From RGIG7213 sp045540335 (lineage in GTDB: Bacteria; Bacillota; Clostridia; Oscillospirales; CAG-272): a DNA stretch of 37,443 nucleotides. The stretch spans positions 1 through 37,443 of the forward strand of contig JAZQHC010000002.1 in assembly GCA_045540335.1 (NCBI GenBank), in the 5' to 3' direction. The notes beneath the pieces were generated by a model. That model was not told the DNA's origin and did no database searches. It was given only the letters and a program-made list of their open reading frames with translations. Below, in pieces: positions 32,651-37,443 of the stretch (the first letter of the stretch is position 1; the number at the start of each line of letters is the position of its first letter). A program made the translations under genes and the position numbers.

Positions 32651-33229
32651 ATGGAAAAATTAAAGATAAAATACCCCGTAATATGCGAGGGCAGGTACGA
32701 TAAGATCAAGCTTTCGTCTGTTATAGACGGGGTGATAATAACCACAGACGGCTTCGGCGTATTTAAAAACGAAGAAAAAATATCACTTTTAAAACAGCTT
32801 GCAAAGGAAGAGTGTATAATCGTCGTAACAGACAGCGACGGCGCGGGAAGAGTTATACGAAACTTTATACGCGGTATTATTCCGAAAGAAAAAACGGTAA
32901 ACTTATATGTACCGCAAATATTGGGCAAAGAAAGGCGAAAGGCACGCCCCTCGGCAGAGGGTACGCTTGGTGTGGAGGGAATGGATGCTTCCCTTCTTCG
33001 CAATCTTTTTTCGCCTTACACCGGTGATATAAAGCAAAAGCTTTCCCTTACCAAAACAGACCTTTACGCATTCGGGCTTTCGGGGGGCGAAGGTTCTGCA
33101 TCGTTGCGCGAAAAATTCTGTATTCGTGCAAATCTTCCCAAAAGTATGTCTGCAAACGCTTTGCTTGAAGCAATAAATTTATTATTCGATGAAGAGGCGT
33201 TTTTTAAAATATTGGAGGATATAAAATGA
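32651..33229 (+). CDS. Toprim domain protein, RNase M5-like (DUF4093)
   Basis: This 192-residue protein has a Toprim domain at residues 5-95: VICEGRYDKIKL supplies the conserved glutamate, and VVTDSDGAGRVIRN the D-x-D metal motif. A C-terminal DUF4093-like part (about 100-192) begins KARPSAEGTLGVEGMD, which is typical of RNase M5-like proteins of Clostridia. True RNase M5 (RnmV) matures 5S rRNA; family branches without the canonical D-P-D-F-P-G sequence, like this one with DSDGAG, may have another RNA substrate. The ATG at 32651 was chosen over a TTG six codons earlier. It couples to GtrA through an ATGA overlap. Confidence 0.86.
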   Translation: MEKLKIKYPVICEGRYDKIKLSSVIDGVIITTDGFGVFKNEEKISLLKQLAKEECIIVVTDSDGAGRVIRNFIRGIIPKEKTVNLYVPQILGKERRKARPSAEGTLGVEGMDASLLRNLFSPYTGDIKQKLSLTKTDLYAFGLSGGEGSASLREKFCIRANLPKSMSANALLEAINLLFDEEAFFKILEDIK

Positions 33230-33783
33230 AAATGATTTTAGCATCTGCGCTAAATTCCGGCAAATCGGGAATATCCGTACTGGTCGAATGGGCGTTGGCA
33301 AATATAATACCGCTTTGCATTTTCGCAGGTATATGCCTTTTACTGTGTGCAGTGATATATATATGCTTTTATAAGAAGATCAATGCCTTGATAAAAAAAT
33401 ATCGCGAAATAATAGTATATGTTATCGTTGGCGGATTTGTTACCGTATTTAACATGGTAATACACTTTGCACTTGCGTATTTTACACCGCTTAACGAACT
33501 GATAATAGTGTTTATCGCGTGGTTTTTCGCAGTAATAGTTGCCTATATTGCAAACAAGCTTTGGGTTTTTGAAAGTAAAAGCTTTAAAAAAGACGTGCTG
33601 ATACACGAGGTAGTTTCATTTACAGGCGCAAGGGTATTTTCCCTTGGGGTTGAAGAGCTGATATTTCTTATATTCGTAACGTGGCTGGGTATGAGTCAGG
33701 TGATAATAAAGATCGTTGCGGGTATTATCGTTATCATTATGAACTATGCTTTCAGCAAGCTTTTTATCTTCAAAAGGAAATAA
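33226..33783 (+). CDS. GtrA family membrane protein
   Basis: This 185-residue protein has one N-terminal membrane segment (about 18-42) and the four-segment GtrA domain (about 58-183), with YVIVGGFVTVFNMVIHFALA, AYIANKLWVF and MNYAFSKLFIFKRK at the end. GtrA-like proteins are thought to help move undecaprenyl-linked sugars across the membrane for wall or O-antigen glycosylation. The additional N-terminal segment makes it longer than the usual 120-140 residues. GGAGG is seven bases before the ATG, which overlaps the toprim stop as ATGA. No glycosyltransferase is adjacent. Confidence 0.88.
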   Translation: MKMILASALNSGKSGISVLVEWALANIIPLCIFAGICLLLCAVIYICFYKKINALIKKYREIIVYVIVGGFVTVFNMVIHFALAYFTPLNELIIVFIAWFFAVIVAYIANKLWVFESKSFKKDVLIHEVVSFTGARVFSLGVEELIFLIFVTWLGMSQVIIKIVAGIIVIIMNYAFSKLFIFKRK

Positions 33784-33790
33784 AATTATT

Positions 33791-34456
33791 ATGAAAAAAG
33801 CTTTTACGTCATTTATGGTTATTCTCACCGTTTTCCTGTCATCGTGCAGTATATTTTCCGTATCAGAGGAAAGCAAAGCAGTAGATATCTATACGGACAG
33901 GGCGTTTGAAACACAGCTTTTAAGCGAAGATCTTCCGAAAGAATTTAAAATAAGCTACACGGTAGCAATGGCAAACGCCGAGGCATTTTTTTCCGTTATC
34001 AAAACGCAAAATGGTATCCTGATTGCTTCCGACGCCGAAGAAATTCTTCTTATCAATGCCGTTGACGGGTACGACGTTTACTTGAAAGACGGCGGCAAAT
34101 TCTTACTTTCGCCCACCTCAAGGCCTTTGGCAACAGGTTATGCAAATGAGTTTTTAAAAGAATTTGAAGGTATTTGTCTTGCACACCGTAAATATGAAAA
34201 CTCGCTTGAAAAAACGATTACAGCCTCTGTTTGCGGCCGCGAATGCGACGTTTACGTATTTGAAAAAAACGCAGATGACGCATACTGCAAATACGAATAT
34301 TACGTTGACAAAGAAACCGGCATATGCCTTAAATATACGCTTGACGGAAAAGACGCAGCAACGCAAGGCAAATGTGAATTTGTTTGTACAGAATTTGAAA
34401 CAAACGGCATAAGCTTGCCGCAATACATTACAGGAGAAAAAAATAATGAACAATAA
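33791..34456 (+). CDS. Predicted lipoprotein of unknown function
   Basis: This 221-residue protein starts with a type II signal peptide, MKKAFTSFMVILTVFLSSC, with LSSC as lipobox and Cys19 as the lipid-modified residue. After cleavage it would be anchored on the outer face of the membrane. The mature part has alternating strands (EFKISYTVAMANAEAFFSVI, KTQNGILIAS, YEYYVDKETGICLKYTLDG) that recall LolA/LppX-like open beta folds or DUF4412-type outer-surface proteins, but I cannot name a family. The ATG at 33791 gives a proper signal peptide, unlike the longer start at 33746 which overlaps GtrA. It overlaps the next gene by 11 bases. Confidence 0.75.
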   Translation: MKKAFTSFMVILTVFLSSCSIFSVSEESKAVDIYTDRAFETQLLSEDLPKEFKISYTVAMANAEAFFSVIKTQNGILIASDAEEILLINAVDGYDVYLKDGGKFLLSPTSRPLATGYANEFLKEFEGICLAHRKYENSLEKTITASVCGRECDVYVFEKNADDAYCKYEYYVDKETGICLKYTLDGKDAATQGKCEFVCTEFETNGISLPQYITGEKNNEQ

Positions 34457-35240
34457 CGCACAAAACATAGAAAATCTGAAGAAAAAAAGCGCATTTATCT
34501 GCGATATGGACGGTGTTATATATCACGGTAACAAGCTGTTGCCGCACGTGCATGAATTTGTAAATTGGCTGATAGATTCGGGCAAAAAATTTCTGTTTTT
34601 AACGAATTCAAGCGAAAGATCGCCAAAGGAATTGGCACAAAAGCTTGCAAGAATGGGGTTAGACGTTCCTGCAGATAATTTTTACACGTCGGCTTTGGCA
34701 ACGGCTTCGTTTCTTGCTACACAATGCTCGGGCGGAAGCGTTTACGCCATAGGCGAGCCGGGCCTTGTTAACGCACTTTACGATGCCGGCCTTTCTATGA
34801 ACGATTACAACCCGGATTACGTGGTTTTCGGTGAATCGCGCTCGTTCAACTATGAAAAAATAGAGCACGCCGTAAAGCTTATACAAAACGGTGCAAAGCT
34901 TATCGGCACTAATACCGACCTTACCGCCCCCGGTGAAAACGGCATAATTCCCGCTTGCAGGGCGCTTATCTCGCCTATCGAGCTTACAACGGGTAAAAAA
35001 GCGTACTATATCGGAAAGCCAAACCCGCTTATTATGCGCCACGCATTGAAAAAATTAGATGCACACAGGGCAGATACGGTAATAATAGGCGACAGAATGG
35101 ATACAGACATTATTTCAGGCATCGAAAGCGAGCTTGATACCGTGCTTGTACTTTCAGGGGTTACACGCAAGGAAGACGTTGATATGTTCCCTTACAGACC
35201 TAAATATATACTTAACGGCGTAGGCGATATAGTTAAATAA
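34446..35240 (+). CDS. HAD-IIA family hydrolase (NagD-like phosphatase)
   Basis: This 264-residue cytoplasmic phosphatase has the HAD motifs: FICDMDGVIYHG with the nucleophile aspartate and the general acid two residues later, FLTNSS as motif II, KPNP with the motif III lysine, and IIGDRMDTDI as motif IV. The C2 cap between motifs II and III (with TNTDLT and PACRAL) places it in subfamily IIA with NagD, AraL and 4-nitrophenylphosphatase-like enzymes, which act on sugar phosphates and nucleotides. AGGAG (34432-34436) precedes the ATG. It ends a five-gene run that starts with holA, before a hairpin terminator. Confidence 0.93.
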   Translation: MNNNAQNIENLKKKSAFICDMDGVIYHGNKLLPHVHEFVNWLIDSGKKFLFLTNSSERSPKELAQKLARMGLDVPADNFYTSALATASFLATQCSGGSVYAIGEPGLVNALYDAGLSMNDYNPDYVVFGESRSFNYEKIEHAVKLIQNGAKLIGTNTDLTAPGENGIIPACRALISPIELTTGKKAYYIGKPNPLIMRHALKKLDAHRADTVIIGDRMDTDIISGIESELDTVLVLSGVTRKEDVDMFPYRPKYILNGVGDIVK

Positions 35241-35280
35241 ACCCTGCCCGATGCAGCAAATTAAAGCTAATGGTAAAACA

Positions 35281-35324
35281 AAAGGAGAGAGCACGCGGCT
35301 TATGCCGTTATGTTCTCTCTTTTC
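35281..35324 (+). terminator. Terminator after the holA-HAD run
   Basis: The outer arms 35281-35293 and 35311-35323 pair with several G-T pairs, around an inner CGGC-TTAT-GCCG hairpin. The 3' arm runs into a TCTCTCTTTTC stretch. It lies 40 bases after the HAD gene stop. Confidence 0.65.
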
Positions 35325-35352
35325 TTACGCATTCGTATATATTTTTTGATAA

Positions 35353-35392
35353 GAAAAATCGGCGTGATACCGCTTAAAGCAGTACCACACCG
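35353..35392 (-). terminator. Terminator after the dockerin-EEP gene
   Basis: On the - strand the stem 35392-35382 pairs with 35370-35360 (two G-T pairs, with an inner GCTT/AAGC extension) and is followed by ATTTTTCTTAT. It lies just beyond the stop codon at 35399. Confidence 0.8.
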
Positions 35393-35398
35393 AAAATT

Positions 35399-36412
35399 TT
35401 ATTTAAGCTTGAATTTAACGAATACGGGGTGATGGTCTGATGGGAAGTTGCCGTTTATCGCTTCGTTGCACACCTTAAAATACGTGGGCTTTACCGCACC
35501 GCTTGAGAAAATAAAGTCGATAATACGGCTATCTCTGCCGTAGTTGGTAAACGTTGCGGTTTGAACTGCTCCGTTTACAATATTTGCGGTATTGCAAATG
35601 CCGTAATGCAAAAGCGAGCTGTAAGTATCAGAGCCGTAGTCGGTATTAAAATCACCCGTTACTACGATGGGATACATTTCACTTTGCTGGTCTATAAACT
35701 GTCCAAGAAGCTTGGCCTGTGATACCCTTGCCGCTTCACTTATATGGTCAAAGTGTGTATTTATGTGCATTATAACCGCTTTATCCGATTTGCGCTGCAA
35801 AATCGCATACGTATATATTCTGTTAAGCGATGAAGACGGGTGCTTTGAAACTACGTTAGGTGTTTCGGAAAGCCAACGCGTGCCGCTGCCAAGAAGATTA
35901 AATTTGTTTTTGTTGTAATAAATGGGGTTATATTCGCCTTTTGTGCCCCCATCTCTTCCTTCGCCTACGCGTGCGTACGTATCGCCTATACCTGCATCGA
36001 TAACGCCCAACCACGTCGTATCAACCTCTTGCATGCCTACCGTATCGGGCATATAGTTTTTAACCATTTGCACCACGCGTGCATTTCGTTCTGCCGAGCG
36101 CGTGCCCACCCATACATTAAAGCTCATTACCGACATTTCTTCACCGTATTTTTTGCCGAAGTTATCGACAACTGCGGTTACGTCGTTTTCGTTTACTTTA
36201 CCGTCGCTGTTTATGTCTGCCGCCTCCTTTTTTTCTGATGAACCCGACACCATTTGTTTTTTGATAAAAATAACGTCTTTCGAGTTAACTGCCCCGTCGC
36301 CGTTAGCATCGTAGTAGTTTTTTTGTACTGCCGCACTTAACGGAAAAACAACCGCACCGACAAGCAAGACGACCGACATACACAAAACAAATGCTTTTTT
36401 AAAAGTTTTCAT
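35399..36412 (-). CDS. Secreted endonuclease/exonuclease/phosphatase-domain protein with N-terminal dockerin
   Basis: This 337-residue protein has three parts. First is a signal peptide (about 1-28, ending in LSAAVQ). Next comes a type I dockerin module (about 31-88) with two EF-hand-like calcium loops, DANGDGAVNSKD and DINSDGKVNEND. Last is an endonuclease/exonuclease/phosphatase (EEP) domain (about 93-337) with MSFNVWV, MQEVD holding the metal-binding glutamate, the histidine-containing INTHFDH, GDFNTD and the C-terminal SDHHPVFV. EEP enzymes cut phosphodiester bonds in DNA, RNA, inositol phosphates or sphingolipids. The dockerin would attach it to a cohesin protein on the cell surface or in a complex. 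Export and the N-terminal dockerin are seen; the substrate is not. Confidence 0.9.
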   Translation of the reverse strand: MKTFKKAFVLCMSVVLLVGAVVFPLSAAVQKNYYDANGDGAVNSKDVIFIKKQMVSGSSEKKEAADINSDGKVNENDVTAVVDNFGKKYGEEMSVMSFNVWVGTRSAERNARVVQMVKNYMPDTVGMQEVDTTWLGVIDAGIGDTYARVGEGRDGGTKGEYNPIYYNKNKFNLLGSGTRWLSETPNVVSKHPSSSLNRIYTYAILQRKSDKAVIMHINTHFDHISEAARVSQAKLLGQFIDQQSEMYPIVVTGDFNTDYGSDTYSSLLHYGICNTANIVNGAVQTATFTNYGRDSRIIDFIFSSGAVKPTYFKVCNEAINGNFPSDHHPVFVKFKLK

Positions 36413-36440
36413 ATCGTTTCCCCCGAATGATCTTTACATA

Positions 36441-36469
36441 ATTATATATTAAACCGCCTTTTTTGTCAA
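36441..36469 (-). promoter_or_regulatory. Consensus sigma-A promoter for the dockerin-EEP gene
   Basis: On the - strand a perfect TTGACA (36469-36464) and a perfect TATAAT (36446-36441) are 17 bp apart. The -35 box lies five bases after the stop codon of the TetR gene. Confidence 0.9.
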
Positions 36470-36474
36470 CACCT

Positions 36475-37050
36475 TTATGCGTTTGGGAAAATATTTTCGC
36501 CCTTTTTCGGAATCAGCTTTAAAAAATATTCAACAAGCGTTTCTTCCGGCAAAGCCATCTTATTTTTCATCCACCATTTCATAGTTTCCGCAAAGCTTGA
36601 AGAAAGATAATTTAAAAGGAAATCCTGCGGAACGCTTTGTTCAAAATCGTTGATATGTACAGAAAACAATTCTATCAAATAGTTTTTAAAATGCTTCATG
36701 AAAATGTCGCCGCTGTCTGAAATAAGTATGCCCGAAATATCAGTTTTATTGTATTTTACATGGTATAAAACGTGTGCTAATTTTATTTTTAAACTTGCAT
36801 CAGATTCAAAAATTTTGTCTGCTTTTTCGCAAAATATCGAATTAGTTGCAAAAACATGGTCGAAAATGTCGCAACACATGGCGTAAAGCAATGCATCTTT
36901 CGTTTCGAAATGTGCATAAAACGTGCTTCTGCCGATATTTGCCGCTTCAATTATGTCTTTTACGGTTATATTATTGTAATTTTTCACCTTAAGCAGCTTA
37001 CTGAATGATGAAAAAATAAGTTCGCGCGTTTTTTGTTGTCTTTTATCCAT
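36475..37050 (-). CDS. TetR/AcrR family transcriptional regulator
   Basis: This 191-residue regulator has the TetR N-terminal helix-turn-helix domain (about 8-55): QQKTRELIFSSFSKLLKV, then the core ITVKDIIEAANIGRSTFYAH followed by FETKDALL. The C-terminal ligand domain is typical in length but its ligand cannot be guessed. The family normally represses its own gene and transporters or enzymes nearby. A 27-bp palindrome overlaps its own promoter. The next gene downstream, the dockerin-EEP gene, has its own promoter starting right after this stop codon. GAAAGG lies eight bases before the ATG. Confidence 0.92.
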   Translation of the reverse strand: MDKRQQKTRELIFSSFSKLLKVKNYNNITVKDIIEAANIGRSTFYAHFETKDALLYAMCCDIFDHVFATNSIFCEKADKIFESDASLKIKLAHVLYHVKYNKTDISGILISDSGDIFMKHFKNYLIELFSVHINDFEQSVPQDFLLNYLSSSFAETMKWWMKNKMALPEETLVEYFLKLIPKKGENIFPNA

Positions 37051-37070
37051 ACAAAGCCTTTCCGAACAAT

Positions 37071-37097
37071 ATGTACATTATCGAATACATTGTACAT
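37071..37097. promoter_or_regulatory. Palindromic operator candidate for the TetR gene
   Basis: ATGTACA (37071-37077) and TGTACAT (37091-37097) are perfect 7-bp inverted arms 13 bases apart, with further partial symmetry in the centre. The right arm overlaps the -10 box at 37089-37094. GATAATGTACA also occurs twice as a direct repeat on the - strand. Confidence 0.65.
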
Positions 37098-37117
37098 TAT
37101 CATTACTTGATTGTCAA
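37089..37117 (-). promoter_or_regulatory. Sigma-A promoter for the TetR gene
   Basis: On the - strand a perfect TTGACA (37117-37112) and TACAAT (37094-37089) are 17 bp apart, 38 bases before the start codon. Confidence 0.83.
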
Positions 37118-37170
37118 TAAGGCTTTCAAAATCTATTTTATAAATGCATTTTATTTTTGTTATTGTGAAA

Positions 37171-37190
37171 TAAAAACCCACTGGGTTATT
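37171..37190 (-). terminator. Short hairpin with T tract, - strand
   Basis: On the - strand AACCC-AGT-GGGTT is followed by TTTATTT, a small terminator. It would end transcripts coming from the partial gene beyond 37297 before they reach the TetR promoter. Confidence 0.55.
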
Positions 37191-37235
37191 TCTGTTAGTG
37201 TTCATAGGGACATTTTCTGACAGTGTGTAGGTGTG

Positions 37236-37270
37236 GTAACGGCGGATGGCGGTTAGTCATCCGCCGTTAC
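37236..37270. repeat. Strong GC-rich hairpin at the composition boundary
   Basis: GTAACGGCGGATG (37236-37248) and CATCCGCCGTTAC (37258-37270) are perfect 13-bp inverted arms with a nine-base loop. It follows the stop of the partial gene on the - strand by about 26 bases; no T tract follows on either side. A smaller perfect hairpin, CCGCA-TTG-TGCGG, lies at 37281-37293. They could be RNA 3' end structures or part of an element end. Confidence 0.8.
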
Positions 37271-37296
37271 TGCGTTTATCCCGCATTGTGCGGTGT

Positions 37297-37443
37297 TTAT
37301 GCGGGGAGCAGTTCCGGTTGTGCTACGGTCACTGCTACGATCTGCGGTTGTTGCTGTTCGGCTTCTGCCGCATCGTCGTAATCCCATTCACCGATGTCAC
37401 GGTAAATGATTCGGATTTTTTGAGCGGAGTGCCGTGAGTATTT
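37297..37443 (-). CDS. Partial gene, C-terminal 48 residues, possibly a serine recombinase tail
   Basis: An open - strand frame runs from the window edge to a TAA at 37299-37297 and encodes 48 residues. The start RHSAQKIRIIYRDIGEWD is a plausible beta strand and turn, followed by a Glu/Gln-rich stretch and a hydrophobic end. The K-I-x-I-x-Y-x-x-I-G pattern resembles the last strand of large serine recombinases of the DUF4368 type found in Clostridia elements, but 48 residues are too few for a firm call. GC here is about 47-58% by line, against 27% in the line just before the hairpin, so it is probably acquired DNA. Confidence 0.5.
   Translation of the reverse strand, partial: KYSRHSAQKIRIIYRDIGEWDYDDAAEAEQQQPQIVAVTVAQPELLPA

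Noticed and set aside
35399..36412. A cellulosome enzyme
   Set aside because: The catalytic part is an EEP phosphodiesterase fold, not a glycoside hydrolase, and no scaffoldin or cohesin is in the window.
37246..37437. A 63-codon open frame on the + strand at the right edge
   Set aside because: It begins inside a 13-bp hairpin arm, has no ribosome binding site, and the opposite strand carries a more protein-like frame continuing past the window.
1..37443. rRNA, tRNA or CRISPR arrays
   Set aside because: I read both strands for tRNA T-arm patterns and for regularly spaced repeats and found none; a covariance-model scan was not available.

Overview
The window looks like a chromosomal stretch from a low-GC Gram-positive bacterium of the class Clostridia, possibly an uncultured gut Oscillospiraceae-like lineage. 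The grounds are strong AGGAGG-type ribosome binding sites, eight near-consensus sigma-A promoters that all have 17-bp spacers, and gene families typical of Firmicutes: DegV, a TSCPD-domain protein, a DUF6514-like protein, an RNase M5-like toprim protein, paired half-length TSUP permeases and a dockerin-bearing secreted enzyme. No rRNA, tRNA or CRISPR array was seen.

Layout from left to right. (1) 137-2537 (+): DegV lipid-binding protein and a MATE exporter, closed by a two-way terminator. (2) 2565-6162 (-): TSCPD-domain protein, phosphoglucomutase and a 5'-nucleotidase-like phosphoesterase from one strong promoter. (3) 6370-6663 (+): a small DUF6514-like protein that meets clpB tail to tail. 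(4) 6660-9981 (-): an uncharacterised ribbon-helix-helix protein followed by the ClpB disaggregase. (5) 10051-11180 (+): a double GNAT acetyltransferase, divergent from unit 4. (6) 11190-23866 (-): a run of ten tightly packed or overlapping genes, read as uppP, ftsK/spoIIIE, GNAT, DJ-1-like, 5-formyl-THF cyclo-ligase, CPBP protease, mltG, U32 protein, GH78 rhamnosidase and M20 amidohydrolase. Its front half is cell-envelope and housekeeping; its last two genes look catabolic. (7) 23886-24622 (+): a TSUP permease split into two overlapping half-genes. (8) 24649-28558 (+): DeoR regulator, DUF4432 aldose-epimerase-like protein and an ABC exporter, with a CRP/FNR-type palindrome in the leader. (9) 28605-31523: a P1B metal ATPase (+) converging on a PiT phosphate transporter (-). 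(10) 31621-35324 (+): DNA polymerase III delta subunit, toprim/RNase M5-like protein, GtrA membrane protein, lipoprotein and NagD-like HAD phosphatase. (11) 35353-37117 (-): a secreted dockerin plus endonuclease/exonuclease/phosphatase-domain protein, and a TetR regulator with a palindrome over its own promoter. (12) 37171-37443: a sharp rise in GC, two hairpins and the 3' end of a gene entering from beyond the right edge, possibly a serine recombinase tail and hence the edge of an integrated element.

Most of the window is ordinary core genome. The places most worth a second look are the ribbon-helix-helix/clpB pair, the composition boundary at the right end, the GH78-M20 pair attached to an envelope operon, the operator-like palindromes, and the secreted dockerin-EEP protein. 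I do not see a clear-cut new multi-gene defence or mobile system.
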